64,000 bases of DNA from Bacillus gobiensis (GTDB lineage: Bacteria; Bacillota; Bacilli; Bacillales; Bacillaceae): contig NZ_CP012600.1 in the NCBI RefSeq assembly GCF_001278705.1, positions 4,065,417 to 4,129,416 on the forward strand, read 5' to 3'. Positions within the stretch are counted from its first letter, which is position 1. Every line of letters begins with the position of its first letter. Under the pieces are notes generated by a model, which did no database searches, was not told where the DNA came from, and worked only from the letters and a program-made list of their open reading frames with translations. This document shows positions 8,181 to 16,381 of the stretch, piece after piece. The position numbers and the translations under genes are program-made.

Positions 8181-8762
8181 ATGACAATCGAAAACAATGT
8201 TGAAGGAAAAGAAAACAATGTTGAAGGAAAAGAAAACAATGTTGAAGGAAACGAGAAGCGTGAAAATAAATTAACGAGCAGTCCGGTTAAACGCACCATT
8301 TTATATGGAGTCGCAGGAGCGACGATCGGGCTGGTCACCAGCAAGAAAGCAGGAAAGAGGATTTTGGCAGCGGTTGACACAGAGAAATTAAAAGAAAAAA
8401 GCTTGAGCTTTGGAAAATCAGCTAAGGAAAAACTAAGTGAATTAAAGGATTCAAGTGTTGAAAAGTCACAGCAGGCTGCAAAGGATATAAAAAATAAAAC
8501 GACAAATTTCATAACGAAAAGAAAAAATAATGAGGAAGCTGAAACGCAAACAAATGAAACTGAACCGGAAAATAAAAATGATCATTCCGATAACGAGCAA
8601 TATGAAGCGTTAAAGGAACAAAATAAAAAGCTGAGTGAACGCTTAGAACAGGTAGAACAAAAATTGAAGCAGCTATCGGAATCGACTGAAAGTGATAGTG
8701 GGTCAAAAACTGACAAAGCAGAAACATCTGTTTCCAGCAATGACGATACGTCTTCAAAATGA
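8181..8762 (+). CDS. gvpT: Gas vesicle protein GvpT (YtxH-like)
   Basis: A 193-residue charged protein in the gvpT position. After three N-terminal copies of NNVEGKE it has a short hydrophobic, glycine-rich segment (TILYGVAGATIGLVT, about residues 37-51). The remainder is Lys/Glu/Ser-rich helix resembling YtxH-type general stress proteins, with a coiled coil near residues 138-165. It could attach to the membrane or to the vesicle; function unknown. The start follows GAGGAGGAAATGGT. Confidence 0.78.
   Translation: MTIENNVEGKENNVEGKENNVEGNEKRENKLTSSPVKRTILYGVAGATIGLVTSKKAGKRILAAVDTEKLKEKSLSFGKSAKEKLSELKDSSVEKSQQAAKDIKNKTTNFITKRKNNEEAETQTNETEPENKNDHSDNEQYEALKEQNKKLSERLEQVEQKLKQLSESTESDSGSKTDKAETSVSSNDDTSSK
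8190..8252 (+). repeat. Three 21-bp tandem units inside gvpT
   Basis: Units at 8190-8210, 8211-8231 and 8232-8252 are identical except for the final base of the third copy. They encode NNVEGKE/NNVEGNE repeats right after the start codon. Near-identity indicates very recent duplication; copy number could vary between strains without breaking the frame. Confidence 0.9.
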
Positions 8763-8776
8763 AAGGAGAATAATAG

Positions 8777-9163
8777 ATGACGTCATCACCATCCAAAGAC
8801 AGTACGCTCGAATTTTTTGTGAAGGCTTCAAATAAACATGAGTTTTCACTGGATATTACATTAAATGTGAATGGGTCGGTGGTTACTGGAACGATCATCT
8901 CGGCCCATGAGTATTTTGAAACGGTGAGTGAAACATTTGAAGATGGAAATGAAATTGCTCAAAAAATTAGTGAAGGACTTGTAAAGGCTAGTGAGTCAGC
9001 AAAGAATAGCAGCCAAGAAAGCGACATCGGTTTTATTCATTTAAAAAATACACGTATTTATAACGGCGATGGTAAAGGAACACCCTCGAAAGGGGATATT
9101 TTATGGCGGGGCAAGCTGGATCAAGTAGATGGATTCTTTCTCGGAAGAATTTCAGAGGGATAA
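8777..9163 (+). CDS. gvpU: Gas vesicle protein GvpU
   Basis: A 128-residue protein in the terminal gvp position. It contains SLDITLNVNGSVVTGTIISAHEYFE, then a helical acidic part and IHLKNTRIYNGDGKGTPSKGDILWRGKLDQVDGFFLGRI, characteristic of GvpU. In B. megaterium GvpU has been linked to clustering of gas vesicles. AAAGGAG lies 7 bases upstream. A terminator follows. Confidence 0.85.
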   Translation: MTSSPSKDSTLEFFVKASNKHEFSLDITLNVNGSVVTGTIISAHEYFETVSETFEDGNEIAQKISEGLVKASESAKNSSQESDIGFIHLKNTRIYNGDGKGTPSKGDILWRGKLDQVDGFFLGRISEG

Positions 9164-9171
9164 AGTGAACG

Positions 9172-9205
9172 AAAGGTGACTCAGGATGAAGTCACCTTTT
9201 TTCTT
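9172..9205 (+). terminator. Terminator of the gvp operon
   Basis: AAAGGTGACT pairs with AGTCACCTTT around an 8-base loop, followed by a T-rich tail. Between here and 9433 I see no gene or clear signal. Confidence 0.85.
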
Positions 9206-9433
9206 TTAAAGTTTTATACTTGATGAAACGAGATCACTTGCTAGAATTCAAAGTCGACGGATCTGAATGTTTAATTTAGATAACGAATAGATGACAAAAA
9301 ATAGGTAAGTTGGCGGATGAAATAAGTCTGTCCCCATGTTTTCTCTGTTGATGATTCCGCAAATCTTTGTAAGGGGTTGCATAAAAAGTCCTGTTAGGAA
9401 TCAACTATCCGGCAGCTTTTTTCCACTTCCTTC

Positions 9434-9475
9434 TTTACATAGCTTTACAGCCTGTTAAAAAATGATCTTTATAAT
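9434..9475 (+). promoter_or_regulatory. PhoP-box-like repeats and promoter of phoD
   Basis: TTTACA at 9434-9439 and 9444-9449 and TTAAAA at 9455-9460 are spaced 10-11 bases, like PhoP direct repeats (TT[ATC]A[CT]A, about 11-bp period). They end 9 bases before a perfect TATAAT (9470-9475) that has no good -35. Activation by PhoP at phosphate starvation is an inference supported by the regulation of B. subtilis phoD. Confidence 0.6.
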
Positions 9476-9515
9476 AGTCAGCGAATCGACATATTCATTG
9501 AAAAGAGGGGAAAAC

Positions 9516-11267
9516 GTGGCAGAAGAAAGATCATTAGAAGGTTGGATTAAAAAGCTTAGTGACGAGAGCTTTAAGAACAACAAATTTGATCGCCGTCGTT
9601 TTATTCATGGGGCTGGTAAGATTGCCGGCATATCACTGGGGCTTACAATCGCCCAGTCAATGGGGGCATTTACCATAAATGCTGCTCCTAGATTCTCCAG
9701 TTATCCTTTTACGCTGGGGGTTGCTTCAGGAGATCCGCTCTCTGATAGTGTCGTTTTGTGGACAAGGCTAGCGCCAAATCCTCTTAATGGCGGAGGAATG
9801 CCGGAGGAAGCAGTACCGGTTAAATGGGAGATTGCTAAGGATGAAGATTTCCGCAACATCATTAAGAAAGGAACGGAGGTTGCACAGCCTGATCTTGGAC
9901 ACTCCGTTCATGCGGAGGTATATGGACTTGAGCCTAATCAAGTATACTATTATCGCTTCAAAAGCGGGAATGAATTAAGTCCCGTCGGCAAAACAAAGAC
10001 GATCCCTGCACCAGGTTCAAGCGTTGCATCTTTAAGCTTTGCGTTTGCTTCTTGCCAGCAATATGAACATGGCTTCTACACCGCTTATGAACACATGGCA
10101 AACGAAGATCTTGATCTGGTCTTTCATTTAGGAGATTACATTTATGAATACGGGCCAAACGAATACGTTTCCAAAACAGGAAATGTACGTACACACAGCG
10201 GTCCTGAAATCATGTCTCTTCAGGATTATCGGAACCGTCATGCCCAATACCGTTCAGATGTAAATTTGAAAGCCGCGCATGCCGCCTTCCCATGGGTAGT
10301 CACATGGGATGATCATGAGGTTGAAAATAACTATGCTGATAAAATACCAGAAAAAGGACAGTCGATCGAAGCCTTCGTACATAGGCGAGCTGCAGCTTAT
10401 CAGGCCTATTACGAGCATATGCCGCTTCGATTGTCATCTTTGCCTAATGGTCCGGACATGCAGCTGTACAGAAATTTTTCTTACGGAGATTTAGCTTCAT
10501 TCCATGTTCTTGATACACGTCAATATCGCGATGATCAAGCAAATGGAGATGGCAACAAACCACCTTCTGAAGAGTCGGAAGATGCGAGTCGTACGCTTCT
10601 AGGAACAGATCAGGAACAGTGGCTCTTTCAAAGCATAGAGAAATCCACTGCCAGCTGGAATGTTCTCGCTCAGCAAATCTTCTTTGCCAAATGGAATTTC
10701 GGTACAAGCGAAGCGCCGATTTACAGTATGGATTCCTGGGATGGCTATCCGGCACAGAGACAGCGTGTCATCGATTTTATCAACGGCAAGGAAATGAACA
10801 ATCTCGTCGTCCTTACTGGTGATGTTCACGCAAACTGGGCTTCCAACCTGCATACTGACCTTCACGATCCGAACTCCCGGATTTTTGGGGTTGAATTTGT
10901 TGGAACATCGATCACTTCCGGAGGGAACGGGTCAGATATACGGGCAGATACTGAACGTATTTTGAAGGAAAACCCGCATATTCGTTTTTTCAATGATTAC
11001 CGCGGTTATGTGCGTTGCCATGTGACTCCTGAGCAATGGAAAGCAGATTATCGCGTCGTTCCATTCGTCTCCGAGCCCGGAGCTGCGATTTCCACGCGAG
11101 CTTCCTTTGTGTACAACAAGGATCAGGCAGGATTGCAGAAGGTGGCTTCTAACTCTGTTCAAGGAGGGGTTAAGAAGTCAGATCAGGTTGAAGAGGATCG
11201 TTTTACAGCACATACTAACGCTCATCAAAAACAAATGCGGAAACAGCAGGGGAAAGTCCATCAATAA
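9516..11267 (+). CDS. phoD: Alkaline phosphodiesterase PhoD, Tat-exported
   Basis: Secreted phosphodiesterase/phosphatase that acts on phosphodiesters such as teichoic acids. The GTG at 9516 gives 583 residues, the length of B. subtilis PhoD, and the N-terminus aligns (W-x-x-K-L...ESF-x-N-N-x-FDRR-x-FI-x-GAGKIAG). A Tat signal is present: Arg26-Arg27-x-Phe29, hydrophobic stretch to about residue 52, cleavage near Ala56. Catalytic-type stretches: FHLGDYIYEYG, TWDDHEVENNY and VVLTGDVHANW (metal ligands Asp/His). The GTG has AGAGGGG upstream. It is followed by tatAd and tatCd, the translocase dedicated to it in B. subtilis. Confidence 0.95.
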   Translation: MAEERSLEGWIKKLSDESFKNNKFDRRRFIHGAGKIAGISLGLTIAQSMGAFTINAAPRFSSYPFTLGVASGDPLSDSVVLWTRLAPNPLNGGGMPEEAVPVKWEIAKDEDFRNIIKKGTEVAQPDLGHSVHAEVYGLEPNQVYYYRFKSGNELSPVGKTKTIPAPGSSVASLSFAFASCQQYEHGFYTAYEHMANEDLDLVFHLGDYIYEYGPNEYVSKTGNVRTHSGPEIMSLQDYRNRHAQYRSDVNLKAAHAAFPWVVTWDDHEVENNYADKIPEKGQSIEAFVHRRAAAYQAYYEHMPLRLSSLPNGPDMQLYRNFSYGDLASFHVLDTRQYRDDQANGDGNKPPSEESEDASRTLLGTDQEQWLFQSIEKSTASWNVLAQQIFFAKWNFGTSEAPIYSMDSWDGYPAQRQRVIDFINGKEMNNLVVLTGDVHANWASNLHTDLHDPNSRIFGVEFVGTSITSGGNGSDIRADTERILKENPHIRFFNDYRGYVRCHVTPEQWKADYRVVPFVSEPGAAISTRASFVYNKDQAGLQKVASNSVQGGVKKSDQVEEDRFTAHTNAHQKQMRKQQGKVHQ

Positions 11268-11302
11268 TAATCTGATTAAATTGTAGGGGGGAGAACAACG
11301 AT

Positions 11303-11521
11303 ATGTTGACGAATATCGGAATACCCGGTTTGGTATTGATACTTGTGATCGCATTGATTATTTTCGGGCCGTCGAAGCTTCCTGAAATCGGGAGAGCCTG
11401 CGGAAGAACCTTAACCGAATTCAAAAATGCATCAAAATCATTATTGCCATCTGAAGATAATAATGAAAAGAATGTAGAATTAAAAACCGTTGAAAAGAAA
11501 AAGGATCAATCAGTCGGATAA
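11303..11521 (+). CDS. tatAd: Twin-arginine translocase subunit TatAd
   Basis: A 72-residue TatA: short periplasmic N-terminus, one membrane helix (about residues 6-22, [15 protein letters not shown]), the [10 protein letters not shown] hinge, an amphipathic helix and a charged tail. It forms the export pore for PhoD. One oddity: the hinge reads GRACGRTL where B. subtilis TatAd has an Ala in place of the Cys. TAGGGGGGAG precedes the ATG. Confidence 0.93.
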   Translation: MLTNIGIPGLVLILVIALIIFGPSKLPEIGRACGRTLTEFKNASKSLLPSEDNNEKNVELKTVEKKKDQSVG

Positions 11522-11600
11522 ATAAACAGGGGGCGGAAGGAGTGGAAACCTCCTTTTGCTCCTTTTTCATTTGAATCATTTGAAGGGCGGTTACGATGGT

Positions 11601-12323
11601 ATGGAAAACAAAAATGTCTCTTTATTTGATCACCTGACAGAATTGAGAAAGCGAGTCATGATTACGTTTTTTGCCTTTTTCTTTTTTCTTATTATTGCTT
11701 TTCTTTTCGTTCAGGATATTTACAACTTTTTGGTGAAGGATTTAGACGGGAAACTGGCTGTATTGGGGCCAAGTGATATTCTTTGGGTGTACATGGCCAT
11801 TTCAGGAATTCTGGCTATCGCCGCGACGATTCCGATAGCTGCCTTTCAGACATGGCGATTTGTTGAGCCAGCCCTGACAAAGGAAGAACGAGGGATTACG
11901 TTGGCTTACATACCTGCGTTGTTTCTATTGTTTATTGCCGGGCTGTCATTTGGATATTTTGTGCTGTTCCCAATCGTTCTCTCATTTTTAACTACCTTGT
12001 CCGCGGGAAACTTCGAAACAATGTTTACAGCAGAAAAATACTTCCGGTTTATGCTGAACCTGACACTGCCTTTTGGATTTCTATTCGAAATGCCGCTTGT
12101 CGTCATGTTTTTAACAAAGCTCGGTATTTTAAATCCGGTACGGCTTGCAAAGGCAAGAAAACTATCCTATTTTTCTCTTATCGTCATCTCCATTCTTATA
12201 ACTCCGCCGGATTTTATTTCCGACGTCATGGTGATTGTCCCATTATTAGTTCTCTATGAAATCAGTGTTTCCTTATCTGCGTTCGTATATAGAAAGAAAC
12301 TGGTTAGTGAACCGTCTTCGTAA
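11601..12323 (+). CDS. tatCd: Twin-arginine translocase subunit TatCd
   Basis: A 240-residue TatC with six membrane helices. It begins with the substrate-recognition motif LFDHLTELRKRV (residues about 8-19), and the conserved F-x-x-PAL-x-x-E-E is present (VEPALTKEER). It receives the twin-arginine signal and recruits TatAd. The ATG at 11601 gives the normal N-terminus; its ribosome site (GAAGGGCGG) is distant and mediocre. An AAGGAG/CTCCTT hairpin without a clean T-tract lies between tatAd and tatCd, possibly limiting tatCd expression. Confidence 0.93.
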   Translation: MENKNVSLFDHLTELRKRVMITFFAFFFFLIIAFLFVQDIYNFLVKDLDGKLAVLGPSDILWVYMAISGILAIAATIPIAAFQTWRFVEPALTKEERGITLAYIPALFLLFIAGLSFGYFVLFPIVLSFLTTLSAGNFETMFTAEKYFRFMLNLTLPFGFLFEMPLVVMFLTKLGILNPVRLAKARKLSYFSLIVISILITPPDFISDVMVIVPLLVLYEISVSLSAFVYRKKLVSEPSS

Positions 12324-12426
12324 TTTAATTATCTATTCTATCGAGAGCGTTCGCTTTTGATAAAATAAACTAATATTTTGTAATTCCTGATTTAGATTCT
12401 AATTTATAAATCCAAATCAGCTAAAG

Positions 12427-12457
12427 AAAAGAACCTGTCGCAAAACCAGGTTCTTTT
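12427..12457. terminator. Bidirectional terminator between tatCd and ymcC
   Basis: AAAAGAACCTG pairs perfectly with CAGGTTCTTTT; the stem carries its own A- and T-runs, so it works for both converging genes. Confidence 0.85.
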
Positions 12458-12467
12458 CATAGTTCAT

Positions 12468-13016
12468 TCACTGATTAACGTTTTTTTCTTTCCTAGGAGA
12501 GATAAAATAACTTATTGCAATTATTAAATCTATACCGAGTACAATAGACCAAATCTTTACCATTCCACTTAATGCTTCCGTTCGTGAAGGATCATTAACC
12601 ACATAAATCATTCCGGCTAACAGTCCGGCTCCAATAAGGTAAGCGAGAACGTGTTTTAACCAGCCTTTCAATGAATGCTTGGCGTGATTCATCCCGAAGC
12701 GTTTCAAAGGTTTTGGGCCCTCTTTTGTAACGTAGTACTGAAACCGTTCATCTGCCCATTCGATCATGCTCTTTCCAAAAGCAATGGATACTCCGATATA
12801 CACTGCTGCTATGGCATGTGCTGTGGTTGCTTCTGCCCCTCCGTATAAATCAATCCCTGTAATTACTAACAGAATTAAATCAATGACAGGGGTGAGAGCC
12901 AAAAAAATCAACCCCAGTTTATTTTGCTTAAGAACATATCTAGTCACTAATCCAATTGCAATCACAACCCAAAATGCGATTTCACAGGCAATAATGATCC
13001 ATGCAATATGATTCAT
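12468..13016 (-). CDS. ymcC: Integral membrane protein YmcC
   Basis: A 182-residue membrane protein with about five hydrophobic segments (near residues 4-26, 36-56, 62-82, 118-140 and 150-170) and an inside loop ADERFQYYVTKEGPKPLKRFG. It resembles B. subtilis YmcC, function unknown. AGAAAGAGG lies upstream of the ATG. It is transcribed divergently from a TetR-type regulator, as ymcC is from pksA in B. subtilis, and both promoters carry the same palindrome, so this is probably a regulator-target pair. Confidence 0.75.
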   Translation of the reverse strand: MNHIAWIIIACEIAFWVVIAIGLVTRYVLKQNKLGLIFLALTPVIDLILLVITGIDLYGGAEATTAHAIAAVYIGVSIAFGKSMIEWADERFQYYVTKEGPKPLKRFGMNHAKHSLKGWLKHVLAYLIGAGLLAGMIYVVNDPSRTEALSGMVKIWSIVLGIDLIIAISYFISPRKEKNVNQ

Positions 13017-13032
13017 AGGTTAACCTCTTTCT

Positions 13033-13046
13033 GATACAGTTGTATT
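13033..13046. promoter_or_regulatory. PksA-like operator 1, at the ymcC promoter
   Basis: GATACA-GT-TGTATT, nearly perfect palindrome. It overlaps the minus-strand TATAAT (13049-13044) of ymcC. Confidence 0.6.
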
Positions 13047-13076
13047 ATAAAAAAATTTTACCATGTGTTTTTAAAT

Positions 13077-13090
13077 AATACAAATGTATT
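13077..13090. promoter_or_regulatory. PksA-like operator 2, upstream of the regulator gene
   Basis: AATACA-AA-TGTATT, perfect 6-bp arms, same consensus (AATACA-N2-TGTATT) as operator 1 and 44 bp from it. It lies just ahead of the regulator's -35 (13097). Confidence 0.6.
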
Positions 13091-13096
13091 AAAAAA

Positions 13097-13125
13097 TTGC
13101 ACCTCGCATTTTTTCTTGATAAAAT
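13097..13125 (+). promoter_or_regulatory. SigA promoter giving a predicted leaderless mRNA
   Basis: TTGCAC (13097-13102), a 17-base spacer and TAAAAT (13120-13125). The expected start point, 7 bases after the -10, is the A of an ATG at 13132. No ribosome site exists upstream, consistent with a leaderless transcript. Confidence 0.55.
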
Positions 13126-13131
13126 ATGTCT

Positions 13132-13731
13132 ATGCCAAAACTAGTAGATCATAACAAACGAAAAGAACAAATTGCAGAAGCGACTTGGAGAACTATTTTA
13201 AAAAAGGGAATGGAAGGAGCGACCGTACGAAATATTGCAAAGGAAGCCGGTTTATCACTCGGTTCGCTGCGACATTATTTTTCCACTCAGGATGAATTGC
13301 TTGTGTTTGCAATGAACCTCGTTGAGGAAAGAGTGACAGACCGTATTAATAAGATAGCAACACAAGATATACCTTTGAAAGAAAAAATCCTGAAAATATT
13401 GCTTGAAATCGTACCGACGAATCAAGAAACAATGGCAGAAATGGAAGTGTGGTTTGCCTTTACTTTTCACATGAGACATCGGAATAATAAACTCAAGGAT
13501 CACGACGATAAAATATTGCTCGGTATGAAAAACATTGTGAATTACCTACACGAGTCGCGCCTTCTTATAGACCATTTAGATAAAGATACGGAAGCTGAAA
13601 GACTTTATGCGTTGGTCGACGGTTTGGCGCTGCACGCGATGCTTGAGCCGGAACGCGTGAATCAACAGCGGGTTCTAACTGTATTAGAAAGTCATTTGCA
13701 TTCGATCTGTACTGATGAATTAAGGGAATGA
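13132..13731 (+). CDS. pksA: TetR-family regulator, PksA-like
   Basis: A 199-residue TetR repressor. The N-terminal helix-turn-helix is clear (ATVRNIAKEAGLSLGSLRHYFSTQDELL, about residues 30-57); the C-terminal helical domain would bind an unknown ligand. The sequence starts MPKLVDHNKRKEQIAEATW, very like PksA of B. subtilis. Two ATGs are possible (13126 and 13132); 13132 is preferred because it falls on the predicted transcription start and gives the usual MPK start. No polyketide genes are nearby, so its natural target is more likely the divergent ymcC. Confidence 0.85.
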   Translation: MPKLVDHNKRKEQIAEATWRTILKKGMEGATVRNIAKEAGLSLGSLRHYFSTQDELLVFAMNLVEERVTDRINKIATQDIPLKEKILKILLEIVPTNQETMAEMEVWFAFTFHMRHRNNKLKDHDDKILLGMKNIVNYLHESRLLIDHLDKDTEAERLYALVDGLALHAMLEPERVNQQRVLTVLESHLHSICTDELRE

Positions 13732-13771
13732 CATTCTCACCGTTTACTTCGGGCAGATTCAGATAAAAATT

Positions 13772-13795
13772 AGAGTGGCTTAGACCGCTCTTTTA
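13772..13795 (+). terminator. Terminator after pksA
   Basis: GAGTGG pairs with CCGCTC (one G-U), loop CTTAGA, then TTTTA. Confidence 0.6.
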
Positions 13796-13918
13796 CATTT
13801 TTAAGGATTTTGCCGTATAGTAGATCTTAGACTAATAATCTTGAAAAATTAAACAGTTATTCATATCCGTTCATTTTTCAGTTGTATATTGATAGAGAAC
13901 GCAGAGGAGGGTAAAAGT

Positions 13919-15688
13919 ATGCAAAAACAAGAATCAAACCAACAAGGCAAGTTTGGCGCCTTTTTTCAATTAGTAAAAAAGACGAATCCATCCTACGGAA
14001 AGCTTGCTTTTGCGATTGTCTTAAGCATTATTACGACGCTTGTCAGCTTAATGATCCCATTAATGACAAAGGATCTTGTTGACGGATTTTCAACGTCGTC
14101 ATTTTCCGCCGGCCAAATTGCTTTAGTTGCTGTCGTCTTTATTGTTCAGGCGTTGCTAAGCGCTTATGCCACGTATGCTTTGAATTACAGCGGACAGAAA
14201 ATCATTGCAGGACTCCGTGATTTATTATGGAGAAAATTGGTCAGGCTGCCGGTATCATATTTTGATAATAAGGCATCTGGTGAGACTATCAGCAGGATAA
14301 CTAACGATACGTTGATTGTAAAAGAATTAATTACAAACCACATTACGGGCTTTATTACCGGGGCGATATCGATAATCGGTTCTTTAGTAATTTTATTGAT
14401 AATGAACTGGAGGCTGACACTGATTGTCTTCATCGTTGTTCCGCTCGCCGCAGCTATTATGATTCCGATTGGACGCAAGATGTTTCTTATTTCAAGAGAA
14501 ACACAGGACGAAACGGCACAATTCACCGGTTTGCTTAATCACATTTTGCCGGAAATTCGTCTCGTGAAGTCGTCCAATGCCGAAGCGATCGAATATAAAC
14601 GCGGCAAAAATGGAATTGATAAATTGTTCAAACTAGGGCTTCGGGAAGCGAAGGTCCAATCGCTCGTTATGCCGCTTATGACTCTAGTTATTATGGCTGC
14701 CCTTGTTACCGTCATCGGCTACGGTGGCATGCAGGTTTCATCCGGTGTTATCACTGCCGGTGCATTGGTTGCCTTTATCTTATACTTATTTCAAATCATC
14801 ATGCCGATCGGACAGATCACGCAATTTTTCACCCAGCTGCAAAAATCATTGGGAGCTACAGAGCGTATGATTGAAATTTTGGGTGAAAAGGAAGAAGATT
14901 TGGATAGCGGCTTGCCGGTCACCGATGCTAAGGAATCACTTTTTTTGAAAGATTTATCATTTTCCTATAAATCAGGCAGTCCCGTGATCAAAAATATAAA
15001 TGCCGAGATTGCTGCTGGAAAAGTTACAGCGATTGTCGGCCCAAGCGGCGGTGGAAAAACAACTTTATTTAAACTGCTTGAAAGGTACTACGAGCCGACC
15101 GAGGGAATGATTTCTCTAGGAGATGAGCGCATTTCACGATACTCTCTTGAATCTTGGCGCAAACAAATTGGGTATGTCTCACAAGAAAGCCCATTAATTG
15201 CAGGGACCATCCGCGAAAATATCTGTTATGGTTTAGATCGTGATGTTTCTGATCAGGAGCTTGAAGAAGCAGCTAAGATGTCATATGCATTGAAATTTAT
15301 TCAAGAACTTCCGAATACGTTTGACACAGAAGTGGGCGAACGTGGGATTATGCTCTCCGGAGGCCAGCGTCAGCGGATTGCCATCGCTCGTGCACTGCTT
15401 CGCAATCCACAGATATTGATGCTAGATGAAGCAACATCAAGTCTTGACAGCCAGTCGGAGCAATCTGTTCAAGAAGCACTGGACACTTTGATGGTTGGCC
15501 GGACTACGATCATAATTGCCCATCGACTTTCGACGGTGATCGATGCGGATCAGCTTTTATTTGTTGAAAATGGTGAGATCACCGGCCGAGGGACGCATGC
15601 AGAATTAATGGAAAGCCACGAGCTGTATCGTCAATTTGCAACTCAGCAGCTTAAAATCAATGCCGATTTAGAAGAACGTGCCGGCTAA
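13919..15688 (+). CDS. bmrA: Multidrug ABC exporter BmrA
   Basis: A 589-residue half-transporter (membrane domain plus ATPase) that works as a homodimer and exports varied drugs. Length equals B. subtilis BmrA and long stretches match ([39 protein letters not shown]). Membrane domain residues about 1-320, six helices. ATPase: Walker [10 protein letters not shown] (about 372-380), signature [16 protein letters not shown], Walker [14 protein letters not shown] with the catalytic Glu. The ATG at 13919 follows GAGGAGG. Fifteen bases separate it from a two-component system gene, suggesting regulated drug resistance. Confidence 0.94.
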   Translation: MQKQESNQQGKFGAFFQLVKKTNPSYGKLAFAIVLSIITTLVSLMIPLMTKDLVDGFSTSSFSAGQIALVAVVFIVQALLSAYATYALNYSGQKIIAGLRDLLWRKLVRLPVSYFDNKASGETISRITNDTLIVKELITNHITGFITGAISIIGSLVILLIMNWRLTLIVFIVVPLAAAIMIPIGRKMFLISRETQDETAQFTGLLNHILPEIRLVKSSNAEAIEYKRGKNGIDKLFKLGLREAKVQSLVMPLMTLVIMAALVTVIGYGGMQVSSGVITAGALVAFILYLFQIIMPIGQITQFFTQLQKSLGATERMIEILGEKEEDLDSGLPVTDAKESLFLKDLSFSYKSGSPVIKNINAEIAAGKVTAIVGPSGGGKTTLFKLLERYYEPTEGMISLGDERISRYSLESWRKQIGYVSQESPLIAGTIRENICYGLDRDVSDQELEEAAKMSYALKFIQELPNTFDTEVGERGIMLSGGQRQRIAIARALLRNPQILMLDEATSSLDSQSEQSVQEALDTLMVGRTTIIIAHRLSTVIDADQLLFVENGEITGRGTHAELMESHELYRQFATQQLKINADLEERAG

Positions 15689-15703
15689 AATGGGGGTGGT
15701 ACT

Positions 15704-16381
15704 GTGACAACGATATTAGTCGTCGATGATGACCTGCATATTCGGGAGCTTGTGAGCACGATGATGAAACAGTCTGGTTTTTCCGTTATTGAAGCAAGCA
15801 ATGGAAAACAAGCGATTGACCGATTAGCAGATGACAAGGTTGATTTGATGATCGTAGATGTCATGATGCCATACATGGATGGATTTGAAGTGAGTAAGGC
15901 AGTTAGGGACTATACCGATCTGCCTATTTTAATGCTGACAGCAAAAGGTGAAACGATAGATAAGGTGAGGGGCTTAGCAGTTGGAGCCGATGATTATCTC
16001 GTGAAGCCTTTTGAGCCGCTTGAGCTTGAAGCCAGGGTCAAAGCGCTCCTTAGGCGCTATCACATTACTACAGCCAAACAGCTTAAAATAGGTACAATTA
16101 CGCTCTATGAGGATTCTCATTCTGCAACGAATGAGAAAGGAGAAACCTTCAACTTGCCGCGGCGTGAATTTGAATTGCTTTACAAATTGGCGAGCTATCC
16201 CAAAAAAACATTTTCAAGAGAACAACTAATCGATGATATATGGGGATTTGAGTTTGAAGGGGACGAAAGGACAGTCGATGTTCATGTGAAGAGGCTTCGG
16301 GAGAAATTCCCTGAGCCGGCTGTCGCTTTTTCGATTCGGACAATTCGCGGCCTAGGATATAGGCTGGAGATAAGCCAATGA
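15704..16381 (+). CDS. OmpR-family response regulator
   Basis: A 225-residue response regulator: receiver domain with Asp9-Asp10, phospho-acceptor Asp52, Thr79 and Lys101, and an OmpR-type winged helix (about residues 125-222, ending FEGDERTVDVHVKRLREKF...IRTIRGLGYRL). The C-terminal domain resembles the HssR subgroup. The GTG start is preceded by GGGGGTGG. Its gene sits between bmrA and the kinase gene, so bmrA is a probable target or the pump itself affects the stimulus. Confidence 0.9.
   Translation: MTTILVVDDDLHIRELVSTMMKQSGFSVIEASNGKQAIDRLADDKVDLMIVDVMMPYMDGFEVSKAVRDYTDLPILMLTAKGETIDKVRGLAVGADDYLVKPFEPLELEARVKALLRRYHITTAKQLKIGTITLYEDSHSATNEKGETFNLPRREFELLYKLASYPKKTFSREQLIDDIWGFEFEGDERTVDVHVKRLREKFPEPAVAFSIRTIRGLGYRLEISQ

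Noticed and set aside
9330..9420. IS or REP remnant (AAGTCTGTCCCC-like string) before phoD
   Set aside because: No matching second end, no coding remains; too little to support.
12900..13750. Polyketide cluster next to the pksA-like gene
   Set aside because: Neighbours are ymcC and bmrA; no PKS genes in the window.
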